Notes: generated by a model not told the origin, from the sequence alone. A stretch of 64,000 bases of DNA from Xenorhabdus anantnagensis (GCF_028598555.1 NZ_JAQRFN010000010.1:1-64000), one strand, 5' to 3'; counted from the first letter of the stretch, positions 18,901 through 27,894 are shown. A program made the numbers and translations.

Positions 18901-19998
18901 TCACTCACTCATAACAGATAAAATTTGTTCAGCAATGAAAGGAGACTCTTCTGTTGTCCCCGCTTCAACCAAGGATACGCTATCGATAACCTCTTCCTGA
19001 AGTATTTTTCTTATCATGTTGATTAACTTCTCCAACGACCATCCGCCGTTGATGGGGCTGCACACATTAGGGACAATTGATGGATCGAGAATGTCAATAT
19101 CGACAGATAAATGGGTATGTATTTTTTCACTTTTAGCCTTAAGCAATTTAGCCTTAAGCGATTTAGTCTTAAGCAGAATAGGATGATACTCAGAAGCGTA
19201 AGTTAGTGGAAAACCTTGGTTAATCGCTCGTTCAATCGGTGAAGGATTATCACGGCAGCCAATCAAAAAAGCTTCGTTAATTGTTCCTTCCGCGAGCAGA
19301 CTGAGTAGAAAGTTTGAATGAGCAATTGCCTCAGAAGGAAGTTTGTAGCTTGAACCATATAGATCGTGATGCGCATCAATGTGGATATATCTTATTTTAG
19401 TATCGCTTGCCATTGAAGCTCGCAATGCTTTCAGAATGGCCCAGGCCACACGATGGTCACCGCCCAAAACCCCGAGACGCTTGCCTGCATGAGAAGCTAA
19501 TAAACTAACCTGACAAAGATGTTGTATACACAGTTCAGTCGGATTCATAAAAGGAAATACACCGAGAAAAGGAAGGTCTTTTCCGTTAAGCTGATCAATA
19601 ATGCTGGCAAGTCCAAGAGCCGTCGAATGCCTGATGTTAGTCAGATGGCAAAACGGCAAACCTACCCAAATAGTATTAATCGGAAGCGGCCCGCAAAACC
19701 ACTCCTTCACAGGATACGCTGCTGCGTGATCGGGAAATTGCTCTTCATAAAACGAACGGCCAGCAACTGGAAAAATTGTATCGTTAAGACCAAAGCACAA
19801 AAGCCGCGCACGCAAGAGGCTTTCGATATTATTCATACTTATCCCTTCACGTTGTAACTCTTCGACCGAGTACCATTCACGTGAGAGATTGGCAAGTTGC
19901 TGCAAGGGAGCAGGTAACGAGACTGGAGGATTGTCGTAACACTTCAGCCATTTGCTCGTAACCCATTCCACCCGTTTATCCAATTTTAATGAAAACAT
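18901..19998 (-). CDS. Arginase/agmatinase-family enzyme, candidate peptide arginase
   Basis: Ureohydrolase fold with the complete set of Mn ligands: His in VLGGDHRVAW (residue about 182), DAHHD (Asp208, His210, Asp212) and SVDIDILDP (Asp300, Asp302). It has an extra N-terminal region of about 100 residues not found in free-arginine arginases (about 300 in total). The ATG at 19998 follows GAGGTTTGAT and starts one base after the ABC transporter stop. In RiPP clusters such as landornamide, a related enzyme (OspR) turns Arg of the peptide into ornithine. The precursor here has three Arg in its last ten residues, so that role is plausible. A three-unit 15-bp repeat (19136-19180) encodes a Lys/Leu-rich insert before the DxD motif. 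Confidence 0.82.
   Translation of the reverse strand: MFSLKLDKRVEWVTSKWLKCYDNPPVSLPAPLQQLANLSREWYSVEELQREGISMNNIESLLRARLLCFGLNDTIFPVAGRSFYEEQFPDHAAAYPVKEWFCGPLPINTIWVGLPFCHLTNIRHSTALGLASIIDQLNGKDLPFLGVFPFMNPTELCIQHLCQVSLLASHAGKRLGVLGGDHRVAWAILKALRASMASDTKIRYIHIDAHHDLYGSSYKLPSEAIAHSNFLLSLLAEGTINEAFLIGCRDNPSPIERAINQGFPLTYASEYHPILLKTKSLKAKLLKAKSEKIHTHLSVDIDILDPSIVPNVCSPINGGWSLEKLINMIRKILQEEVIDSVSLVEAGTTEESPFIAEQILSVMSE
19136..19180. repeat. 15-bp imperfect tandem repeat inside the arginase gene
   Basis: Three 15-bp units (GCCTTAAGCAATTTA and two variants) encode a KSLKAKLLKAK-type insert on the minus strand. The frame is kept. It sits just upstream of the codons for the SVDIDILDP metal motif and is probably a surface loop. 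Confidence 0.75.
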
Positions 19999-19999
19999 A

Positions 20000-21835
20000 T
20001 CAAACCTCAGTAGAGAAAATGATTGACTGGTATAGACTGGATTCGCGTTGTAGTTCACTGTGGGTTCCAGACGCAACAATAATCCCCTCGTTCAATACAA
20101 GCACGCGAGTGCATTTCTCCAAAATATGTTCATCGTGGGATGCAACCAGAACCGCCCCCTTGTGAGCCGCTGCTTGCAATGAATGAGCGATTTTCAAGCT
20201 ATTAGTGAGATCCAAGGCGCTCGTCGGTTCATCAATTAACATGACAGAAGCCCCCCGAAAAAAAGCCCGCGCCAAAGAAACCCGTTGGGCTTCTCCCCCT
20301 GACAAACCAGCCATTTCCATATCAGAATACTTGTCGAATCTGCTGATAAAATTCGCCACAGAAGCCATTTCGATGGCTGACTGCAAGGCGCTATCCTCTC
20401 CCTCCATTGGTTCTTTCAAGGCCAATTCTTTCAAGACCAAGTTCTGCCTTAAATCGACCGGAAATATCGCACTGGCTTGAGAAATGTAAGTGATATATTG
20501 TCTAAATTCGTCTTCTTCAATTTTTTCAATACTAATGCCCTGATAGAAAATTGATCCATCACTTGGTTCTATAAGCCTTGCCAACAAGCGCAACAAAGTG
20601 GATTTACCACTGCCGGATTCCCCCGCAAGTCCGATCATCTCTCCGGGGTGAATATCAAATGAAATACCATTCAAAATTCTAATCGGTTGATTGCTCTCGG
20701 AGCATCCGTTATATACCAGACCAGATACTTGCAAAGGCAAAGCTGACGAATTAGTGGCAATAGCGTTGCTATTTAATGAGTTTTGGATCGGCAAAGGTGG
20801 TACGGAGGAACGATCTACAACATGATCCACAAACAGCGATAAACGCTCCATTGACACAATTCCTTTGGAGATCGCCTTGGCTGAACCACTGATATTCTCC
20901 AGTGGCCCCATAACCATTGCAAAGTAAGCCAGAACCGCGACAAACTGCCCTAGCGTTATATCAATCGGCGCTGAGTTTTTTCCCAGCAACCCCGGCAAAC
21001 ATAGTGCCCAGACGATCAGGAGACCAAAAAGATTTATGCATGATGTGATAAACATAAAGCTGGTCGAGCGGAAGTGTGCTTTATTTGCCAGCCTCGTGAC
21101 GTCTTGGCTCTCTCGCCCAATGGACTGGTTGACCCAAGGCTGAGCACGAAAAGAAACAACTGTTTCATACGCTGCGAGTGCGGAAGTAATGAATCCGATC
21201 ATCCGGTCAAACTTCGGCGATGCATCGGCAAAGTAACGCCTTACTTTTTGCCCATTCCGATAAAATGCGAGAGAAAAGAAAATAGATATCGTAATTAATA
21301 TTACGCCGAGCAGTGGATTTATTGAAAAAACGATAAGGCACAAGACTAATATCATTATCGCCGATGAAATTAAGTCAGTGAGTGCGAATCCAAATAAATC
21401 CCAAAGCGATTCAATATCCCGGCTAAAGAATGACAATATTTTTCCACGATCATTTTTAAAAAACGGTTCGTGTTGAGAGCCTTCATGAAAGATAGTCTTG
21501 GCTAACTTTGCCCTCAGATAATGGGAAATTTTTTCACTTTGCGAAGCCGCCGTGTAATTTGCCCATGCTTTCAAACCCGAAGCAACCATTTGAATCAATA
21601 GATAAATTATTACAAGCCTGATGGCCTGACTAAATAAAGTCTCCTGACTCATTCCGTCCTGTACAGATGAAATTGCATCTATAATCTTCCCAAAAACCAG
21701 AGGGGCGGCGGCCGAAAGAATCGTTGCCGCAATAGTCAAAAATAACGTTATGGTATATGGCAACCAAAAGATACGCCCAATAATTGCAAAAGGGCGTAGC
21801 TTGCCTTTAATCGCGTTGATATCAATGCGTTTCAT
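20000..21835 (-). CDS. ABC exporter (fused membrane and ATPase domains)
   Basis: A 611-residue half-transporter. Several hydrophobic segments fill residues about 20-300 (LPYTITLFLTIAATILSAAA onwards). The ATPase domain has Walker A GESGSGKSTLLRLLA, signature LSGGEAQRVSLARA and Walker B VMLIDEPTSALD. No N-terminal C39 peptidase is present, so it would export the product but not cut the leader. The start touches the oxygenase stop (TGAATG), and it ends one base before the arginase start. Most likely it exports the mature peptide and may give self-resistance. Confidence 0.9.
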   Translation of the reverse strand: MKRIDINAIKGKLRPFAIIGRIFWLPYTITLFLTIAATILSAAAPLVFGKIIDAISSVQDGMSQETLFSQAIRLVIIYLLIQMVASGLKAWANYTAASQSEKISHYLRAKLAKTIFHEGSQHEPFFKNDRGKILSFFSRDIESLWDLFGFALTDLISSAIMILVLCLIVFSINPLLGVILITISIFFSLAFYRNGQKVRRYFADASPKFDRMIGFITSALAAYETVVSFRAQPWVNQSIGRESQDVTRLANKAHFRSTSFMFITSCINLFGLLIVWALCLPGLLGKNSAPIDITLGQFVAVLAYFAMVMGPLENISGSAKAISKGIVSMERLSLFVDHVVDRSSVPPLPIQNSLNSNAIATNSSALPLQVSGLVYNGCSESNQPIRILNGISFDIHPGEMIGLAGESGSGKSTLLRLLARLIEPSDGSIFYQGISIEKIEEDEFRQYITYISQASAIFPVDLRQNLVLKELALKEPMEGEDSALQSAIEMASVANFISRFDKYSDMEMAGLSGGEAQRVSLARAFFRGASVMLIDEPTSALDLTNSLKIAHSLQAAAHKGAVLVASHDEHILEKCTRVLVLNEGIIVASGTHSELQRESSLYQSIIFSTEV

Positions 21836-22513
21836 TCAGAGCAACCAACCGGAAAACGCAAGTCGGCAAAAATGAATTGAAGGATCAACAGATCCAGAAG
21901 GAATACCGTGGTTTGTTTCCGGTGAAGGCACAAATAAGACACTTCGGTTGGGGATTGCCGGTATTGCTGTTTTTTGTCCACGATAATCAAACACGAGATC
22001 GGCTTGTTCTGGAAACATCCCTTCGCCACCAAAATACAGTAGTAACGTAAGCTTATATCTGGCAGCATCGGGAACATAGTCTGTGTGCATGTCCAGAAAA
22101 CAGAACGGGGTATAAGCCGTCAGTGAAAAATTTGTCTGATCCCAGTGACCAATCAGCGCCCTGATTTCAGCGCTCCATCCCTTAATAACCTCGGTTCTGA
22201 TTTGAGAAACCAACCCGACCTCATCATTATCCTGATGGAGTGAATGGTAAAGGTAGCTAAACCCTGAGTACCGGGATTCCATTTGTTTATTAAGCAGTGA
22301 ACGGATTTTTTGAACATTGGCTAATGATTGTAACGGAAGAACTTTGGCTTCAGTTGTTCCTTTAACTCTTGTGCGCCAGCCTGTACCTTTATGCCAAGAT
22401 TTAATGACCTCTTGGTTCAGATTCTGGAATACATCGTTTGGCAAAAAGTTGTCCCGATATATAAAACCCGCATTTTCCAGCGTATCTTTCATTGAACCTG
22501 TTTCACTTAGCAT
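21836..22513 (-). CDS. 2OG/Fe(II) oxygenase, prolyl-hydroxylase-like
   Basis: A 225-residue double-stranded beta-helix oxygenase. Fe ligands are His143 and Asp145 (FLDMHTDYVP) and His202 (SPETNHGIP); Arg217 (FCRLAFSGW) is placed to bind 2-oxoglutarate. This arrangement is that of the prolyl-4-hydroxylase branch. Its start overlaps the JmjC gene by 11 bases, and its stop abuts the ABC transporter. The precursor core has two Pro residues, each in a Gly-Pro-Arg motif, so prolyl hydroxylation is a reasonable guess. Other residues cannot be excluded. Confidence 0.8.
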   Translation of the reverse strand: MLSETGSMKDTLENAGFIYRDNFLPNDVFQNLNQEVIKSWHKGTGWRTRVKGTTEAKVLPLQSLANVQKIRSLLNKQMESRYSGFSYLYHSLHQDNDEVGLVSQIRTEVIKGWSAEIRALIGHWDQTNFSLTAYTPFCFLDMHTDYVPDAARYKLTLLLYFGGEGMFPEQADLVFDYRGQKTAIPAIPNRSVLFVPSPETNHGIPSGSVDPSIHFCRLAFSGWLL

Positions 22514-23249
22514 GAGTCTTCCTTTTTTGTTCTGTCAGAAGAATAGCTTGAAGGACGTGCGAATATTTAGGCGCTTTTATGTTCATTGACGCCAAAATAC
22601 TATCGACTGATCGGCGTAGAACCAGATTTTTAGAAAAACAGATAGAAGAATCTTTGTAAGTTACGCTATGCCACCAATTTTCCGGTATCCAGACCATTTC
22701 ACCGGGATTTTGCTCGAACTGGAATGATGGCATCGCACGCTCTGCGGCTGGTACATCCGGCTCCCAGAACAACCATTCCTTTTTCCCTGAAAACAACAAA
22801 TTCCAGCTTGCTGTGCCGAACATATCCTGATGAGCCTTTACAGACATCGTTCCGGGGCCGATGATAGCCCATGCAAAACGCGGAATTTGCTCGAAATCAT
22901 AAAGATCCAAAATACAACCCAGATTTGGTGAAGACTCAATAAGCTGCTCTGTAACAGTATCAATTACCTTTTGTAAGGCAGCAGAGCGACATTTTTTATG
23001 AATAGGCCAATGAGCCACATGACCGTTAAGTATCGCTTCAGATGAGATCTCCGTTGCACTTTCCCACCATCTCGCCAAATTACTTAATGGGGTATTTTTG
23101 ACAAAATCCCCTTGTTTATCAGTGACCTCAATTACCACTTCACCAAACTGTCTAAAAAAATCCGACGCACTCCTATAGGGTAAGGTATCAAATATCGGCA
23201 AGCTCAGGAGTGCTGGCTTCGTATCATCAAAATCGTGATGTGTTGTCAT
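22503..23249 (-). CDS. JmjC-type cupin oxygenase
   Basis: A 248-residue protein with a JmjC/FIH-like fold: His140 and Asp142 (VKAHQDMFGTASWNLLFSG), then His194 in PGEMVWIPENWWHSV, with Lys157 (SGKKEWLFW) in the place that often contacts 2-oxoglutarate. Known JmjC hydroxylases act on side chains of Asn, Asp, His, Arg or Lys in proteins. It lies 14 bp after the second large cupin and overlaps the next oxygenase gene. In this operon the substrate is likely the small precursor peptide. Confidence 0.82.
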   Translation of the reverse strand: MTTHHDFDDTKPALLSLPIFDTLPYRSASDFFRQFGEVVIEVTDKQGDFVKNTPLSNLARWWESATEISSEAILNGHVAHWPIHKKCRSAALQKVIDTVTEQLIESSPNLGCILDLYDFEQIPRFAWAIIGPGTMSVKAHQDMFGTASWNLLFSGKKEWLFWEPDVPAAERAMPSFQFEQNPGEMVWIPENWWHSVTYKDSSICFSKNLVLRRSVDSILASMNIKAPKYSHVLQAILLTEQKRKTHAK

Positions 23250-23263
23250 TTTATTTCAGCGGT

Positions 23264-24457
23264 TCACAAACACGCTGCTCCCTTGGTTGCAATTAACCAA
23301 CCGAGTAATACTGTGCCTTTATCGCCTCTCTTCATAGCGTCCTTAAATAAGGACATATTAAAATCAAATGTTCCCATTTGGACGGCAGCTTTAAATGTTT
23401 CGATATGCTGAGGCTCGGATAAAGATGCATGGTGTCCACGTGAGTACACATGCAACAAACCTTCATTCTCAATCAGTTGTACATTTGATTTGTCTGTGAT
23501 CTTAAATACAGTCAATTCTGTTGGAGGACTAGAGGTATCTATTGGAAATACCTCAATAAAGTAGTTATTGCTGCGGTTGCGTGTGCGAGCATGCTCAAGG
23601 AGTTTTTCGAAGCCAATAGTCGAGGCAACATTCCAGACCTTCGGGAACATATCAGGATCGGGCCTGCTTTCGAAATTCCGGCGATAATCCTTGGCTGATT
23701 CCTTAACGGGCGCAAAAAGACCTAGCATATTGAGGGCAGAATTCATTTGAAGCCGATAATTTTGCCGTGTCAGAGCCAATGAGATTACAACACTCACCCC
23801 CTGCGGACTTCTGCCAACATGGTAATAATCGGCGGGAAGAAAAAAACACCCGCCAACTTCCATGGGATACGTAACAGACTCTTGTTCTGATACGGAATCA
23901 AGCGGTCTGGCAAGATCACCATTATAGGTAGCCAAATACTCTTCACTCGACCACAAGATCATTTCTTTTGCACAAGGGCCAAGATTAAAGTGAAAAACAC
24001 GATCCGTTGCATCGTCGATATGAACCCCAAAAGGCGTTTCTTCGTATTTTCCAATGATCAGATGGTGCTCAATAGAAATACCTTCTGGTTCAAATTGAGT
24101 ACTAAAATCTCCGATGAATTTTCTTGATGTTTCACTGAGGTCATTGGATAAAAGTGCAGCATAATTGACAAAAATTAGAAACGGCTCACCGTCAGTAACC
24201 TCGTCCCAATTGATCGATTCCAGACTTGGGTAACGGCTCAGTATGATGACAAATGCTTTCGCTTCAAACGGCCCCAATTGCCTGCCACCACGATAAATTC
24301 GACAATTTTTATTAATTTTAGAACCCAACTCTCCAGCCAGATTATCTAAACACTCCTTTACCATTTCCATGGTATAGGGATGATCGACATGATTTTTCCC
24401 GTATGGATGGCGAAAACGCTCAGTAAGATCATAAAACTCATCGAACAGATTCATCAT
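23264..24457 (-). CDS. Large cupin/JmjC-like oxygenase, paralogue 2
   Basis: A 397-residue protein with a metal site His146-x-Asp148 (TPFGVHIDDATDR) and His213 (LPADYYHVGRS). The C-terminal 180 residues hold no motif I can name; a stretch LLHVYSRGHHASL is shared with the paralogue just upstream. Size and layout recall the ribosomal-oxygenase type (JmjC domain plus C-terminal extension), but the extension is not recognisably winged-helix. Its start overlaps the stop of paralogue 1 by four bases (ATGA), so the two are coupled. Duplication suggests action on two different residues or repeats of the same peptide, or a heterodimer. Confidence 0.7.
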   Translation of the reverse strand: MMNLFDEFYDLTERFRHPYGKNHVDHPYTMEMVKECLDNLAGELGSKINKNCRIYRGGRQLGPFEAKAFVIILSRYPSLESINWDEVTDGEPFLIFVNYAALLSNDLSETSRKFIGDFSTQFEPEGISIEHHLIIGKYEETPFGVHIDDATDRVFHFNLGPCAKEMILWSSEEYLATYNGDLARPLDSVSEQESVTYPMEVGGCFFLPADYYHVGRSPQGVSVVISLALTRQNYRLQMNSALNMLGLFAPVKESAKDYRRNFESRPDPDMFPKVWNVASTIGFEKLLEHARTRNRSNNYFIEVFPIDTSSPPTELTVFKITDKSNVQLIENEGLLHVYSRGHHASLSEPQHIETFKAAVQMGTFDFNMSLFKDAMKRGDKGTVLLGWLIATKGAACL

Positions 24458-25611
24458 TGCAACACCTCAAACGTGCCTGTATCTATGAAAAATTTCAGCA
24501 ACAAGAGCTTCTGTTTTAATGTTTCTCTTCCGCCTGACAACAAAGACAGGAAGTTCTGAACATCAAATATTTCTTTTTGAAGAAAATGATCGAAAATAGA
24601 CTCTTCCAGAACCTGCTCATACACATGATGGTATCCGCGTGAATACACTAATGTTGTGTGATTAAGTGGGGCGATTTTTACACCCGCAGATTTGGATGGC
24701 CTGAGTGTTGTTCGCTCTGTTATTGCCGACATATCAAAGAATTTCTTCGCAGGTGAATAGCGAAGGTAGTGATTTGAAGCATTACGAAGGCTATTAAGCC
24801 ATATAAGATCCTCAAAACTGAGATGCCTCACATCACATTTTTTCATTTCAGACATTACATCGAAGAAAGAACCAATGTTTTGTGCTTCCCTCGCTACCGC
24901 TTTTCCTGCACTCACAATGTCCACCACAATAGCAACGGCGGTTGATAGAGTACTGTTTAGCCCTACGTGATACCGTTCAGATGGCAAGACAAACGCTTCG
25001 CCCGGTTTAAAAAAATATTTTTCGGGATCGGCATGTATAGATGCGGGATTGAGTATGTTACGAACCTTGCCGAACTGTTTGAGAATGTCTTCATTTTGCC
25101 AAAGGGCAATCCCCTTCTCTCCTGGGCCAAGATTGAACAGGATCGTGCGATGGCTGGAATCATCAATGTGAACCCCAAAAGGCGTGGAGCCGTAAGCACC
25201 AATAAACAATATGACATCGAAGGTAATTTGCTGGTTGGGATAAAGTAATGCAATTTCTTCCGCATGGATACCCGCTGTTTCTTGAAGTATCTCGGACCAT
25301 TGCAATGAACCATTGACAATAAGACCTGCATTTTCCCCTAATTGTGGTGTTTCCCCAGCAAAAGCATTGAAAATAGATTTTTCAATGCTTTCAGGTGCCA
25401 GATCGTATTCAAGGAATCGCTCAGCCAAAGAATAATCTTCTTTCCCGCCAACATATCCGCGAAAATAATTCATCTTGGACGGACTTTGATCCCATTTTAC
25501 CCCGTTCAGGGCACTTGATATGTGCTCAAAGGAGAGCGGAAATGTTTTGAGGTCTCGAACTAAATAAGGCCCAATAAGCCCCTTAGACTCTGTATATATT
25601 TCTTTCCACAT
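24454..25611 (-). CDS. Large cupin/JmjC-like oxygenase, paralogue 1
   Basis: A 385-residue protein. The ATG at 25611 follows GAGGAGAGTGAGA; an upstream TTG at 25626 would fall inside that ribosome site. The Fe site is His148-x-Asp150 (STPFGVHIDDSSHR) and His215 (LPSERYHVGLN). Shared blocks with paralogue 2 are TPFGVHIDD, FNLGP and VYSRG, placed at equivalent positions. It is the first enzyme gene after the precursor, 51 bp downstream. I infer side-chain hydroxylation of the precursor, but a leader-binding role for the C-terminal half is also possible. Confidence 0.7.
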   Translation of the reverse strand: MWKEIYTESKGLIGPYLVRDLKTFPLSFEHISSALNGVKWDQSPSKMNYFRGYVGGKEDYSLAERFLEYDLAPESIEKSIFNAFAGETPQLGENAGLIVNGSLQWSEILQETAGIHAEEIALLYPNQQITFDVILFIGAYGSTPFGVHIDDSSHRTILFNLGPGEKGIALWQNEDILKQFGKVRNILNPASIHADPEKYFFKPGEAFVLPSERYHVGLNSTLSTAVAIVVDIVSAGKAVAREAQNIGSFFDVMSEMKKCDVRHLSFEDLIWLNSLRNASNHYLRYSPAKKFFDMSAITERTTLRPSKSAGVKIAPLNHTTLVYSRGYHHVYEQVLEESIFDHFLQKEIFDVQNFLSLLSGGRETLKQKLLLLKFFIDTGTFEVLQ

Positions 25612-25641
25612 TCTCACTCTCCTCAATTAATGATTAATTAC

Positions 25642-25673
25642 AATATTTATACATGAGAATATTTATACATGAG
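25642..25673. repeat. 16-bp tandem duplication at the end of the precursor gene
   Basis: Two exact copies of AATATTTATACATGAG. On the minus strand one copy covers the last codons and stop (His-Val-stop) of the precursor, and the other repeats the same sequence just after it. It looks like a slippage duplication in the 3' end of the core-encoding region. Confidence 0.85.
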
Positions 25674-25821
25674 TACGAGGACCGATATCGCGACGTGGAC
25701 CAGCGTCAAATCCAATATACTCTTCCTTATCGCCAGAAATTTCTCTAAGGGCATTTTCGAATTCCTTATCATCCTGAGACATAGCATTAATAGTTTCATT
25801 ATTTGATATTGTCGGAGACAT
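25663..25821 (-). CDS. Candidate RiPP precursor peptide
   Basis: A 52-residue peptide. The ATG at 25821 follows AGAGGTCATT; an upstream in-frame start at 25851 lacks a ribosome site. The N-terminal part is acidic and helical (MSQDDKEFENALREISGD), as in RiPP leaders, and there is no signal peptide or double-Gly. The C-terminus, residues 38-52, reads FDAGPRRDIGPRTHV and holds two D-(A/I)-G-P-R-(R/T) motifs. Potential modification sites are Asp39/45, Pro42/48, Arg43/44/49 and His51. There is no Cys, and Ser/Thr are few near the C-terminus, so lanthipeptide or thiazole chemistry is unlikely. It heads an operon of four oxygenases, an exporter, an arginase and a GNAT. Confidence 0.7.
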   Translation of the reverse strand: MSPTISNNETINAMSQDDKEFENALREISGDKEEYIGFDAGPRRDIGPRTHV

Positions 25822-26547
25822 AATGACCTCTTTATTTATATTCGTTATCAATCAAAAACATACCGTATTTAGTATTTATTAACGGCACATTCAGTAGAAT
25901 TGATCGCCTTTATTTTGTCAATACGCGGAGATTTATAAATATTAAAATATATATAAAATTAATATTATGCAACTTAGTCCATATTAATGATCCATAATTA
26001 AAAAACAATCAAGAAACAAAAATAAATAATTAGCCATATTAATATCCGAAAAAAATCAAAAAAATGCAACTCTTTAATAATAAAGAAGTAACTATAATAT
26101 TCAAACATTCAAAGCCATTAAACATTCATGCATAAAATAAAGGAAAATAAATCTTACCAAGAAAGATTTATTTCTATATTGAATTGATTCAAAAAAGTTA
26201 TTTCTTATCAATATATTACAAATTGGTCTTGTAAAAACTGGTTTTATGGAAATTTTATCAATAAAAACAATAAACAACTTGCATTAGATTATACTTTATG
26301 AGAACAATGTTTATTGTTTCAATCTTGCCTGATAATTACTTCCGGATCACAAAATCATGGCATTCCGCATTTAGCGTAAAAATTCAATAAAACCTTTAAT
26401 TATAATCACTATAGTATAATATTTTTCCGTAACATACCTTTTAGTTAATCAAGCTGTGAAGTTTTGATTAAACTTCATTTAATTGCTCGATTATTTCGCA
26501 TTTGCATTTGATAATTAACAAAAAATAATAATCCAATAAGGTAAATT
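25822..26547. other. 726-bp AT-rich gap between the RiPP-like operon and the MATE gene
   Basis: Very AT-rich divergent region. It must contain the promoter of the minus-strand operon and that of the plus-strand MATE gene. I see no ORF with a ribosome site, no tRNA and no clear operator. The high AT content fits silencing by H-NS, which is inference. Confidence 0.5.
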
Positions 26548-27894
26548 ATGCAGAAAACAACACTGTTAAGCGAAGTTAAATATCTATTTTTATTATCGAG
26601 TCCAGTTATAATAACTCAACTTGCCAGAACGTCTATGGGCGCAGTTGACTCTGTAATGTCAGGCCACTATTCAACGAATGATCTGGCGGCTGTATCTCTG
26701 GGAAGCAGCATTTGGTTTCCTATCTTTGTATTAGGCCATGGCGTCATTATGATGTTATCTGCTGATGTAGCAAGGCACAGATCTCATAATGATATCGAGG
26801 GAATTAAAGAGAGCATTAATAACTACATCTCTGCCTCATTAATTTTATCGATACCCATTATTATCTTCCTATTAGCCGCAGTGCAGTCTTTATCTTTTAT
26901 TAGTATTGATGAGGATGTTGTAAATATCACAAAAGGTTATATTACCGCGATGGCATTTGGTGTGCCTAGTGTGATGATATTCAATGTCTTTCGTTCTCTA
27001 TTGCAAGGGCTAGAAGATACAAAAGTTGCAATGTATATTTCCTGTTTTGCTTTGTTAATTAATATACCAGTCAATTATGCTTTTATATTTGGTAAATTTG
27101 GCATGCCAGAGATGGGCGGTATAGGAGCTGGTATAGCAACATCAATTATCAACACGTTCAGCGCCATTTTACTTGTTGCCTATTTCATATATAAAAAAGA
27201 ATATAGTAAATACAAGTTTAAGTTATCGATCAGATTCAATGAAAAATTCAAGCGATTACTTGCAGTCGGCATTCCAAGTGGGATGGCACTCTTTATTGAA
27301 ATGATTTTCGTCGATATCATTGCATTTGGCATTGCTACTCTAGGCCCTGTTTATATTGCGGCTAATAATATCATGCTAATTATATCCGCCATAATGTTTA
27401 CTGTTAGCGGAGGATTTTCCGCTGCTGCAACAGTAAAAATCAGCTACTTAAATGCTAAGAAAGATAGCCGGTCAATATTACGCTTTAGCATAATGGCTTC
27501 CGGAATCGTTTCATTAATAGCCTTTATCTTATGTGCTCTTTTCTATTTGCATGCTGATTTTATTGTTAGTTTATATACAAAAGATATTCTTGTGATAAAT
27601 ATAGCGATCGGGATCGTGTTACTTTTATGCCTTTTCCATTTTTTTGATGCTGTTCAAGCCATATTATCGGGTATTTTTCGAGGATTACATGAAACCAAAA
27701 TAGTTTTTTATGCTCCTCTTCTGGGCTATTGGCTTGTTGGGATCCCGCTGGGTTTTACCTTAGGGCTGACAGATATTATCACTGAAAGAATGGGACTGAT
27801 TGGCTTTTGGTACGGTCTTGTTTTGGGCTTACTTATCAATGCGGTAACACTCTCAATGATATTGAAAGCAAAATTTAAAAAACTGGCAAAATAA
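26548..27894 (+). CDS. MATE-family multidrug efflux protein
   Basis: A 448-residue inner-membrane protein with about 12 hydrophobic segments in two homologous halves. The N-terminal PVIITQLARTSMGAVDSVMSG and the GMPEMGGIGAGIATSI segment are typical of NorM-like MATE transporters, which export cationic drugs in exchange for Na+ or H+. RBS AAGG is near the start. It is divergent from the RiPP-like operon and separated by over 700 bp, so a shared role is unproven. Confidence 0.88.
   Translation: MQKTTLLSEVKYLFLLSSPVIITQLARTSMGAVDSVMSGHYSTNDLAAVSLGSSIWFPIFVLGHGVIMMLSADVARHRSHNDIEGIKESINNYISASLILSIPIIIFLLAAVQSLSFISIDEDVVNITKGYITAMAFGVPSVMIFNVFRSLLQGLEDTKVAMYISCFALLINIPVNYAFIFGKFGMPEMGGIGAGIATSIINTFSAILLVAYFIYKKEYSKYKFKLSIRFNEKFKRLLAVGIPSGMALFIEMIFVDIIAFGIATLGPVYIAANNIMLIISAIMFTVSGGFSAAATVKISYLNAKKDSRSILRFSIMASGIVSLIAFILCALFYLHADFIVSLYTKDILVINIAIGIVLLLCLFHFFDAVQAILSGIFRGLHETKIVFYAPLLGYWLVGIPLGFTLGLTDIITERMGLIGFWYGLVLGLLINAVTLSMILKAKFKKLAK

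Noticed and set aside
26548..27894. MATE transporter as part of the RiPP-like operon
   Set aside because: It is on the other strand, over 700 bp away, and the operon already has its own ABC exporter. Functional linkage is possible but not supported.
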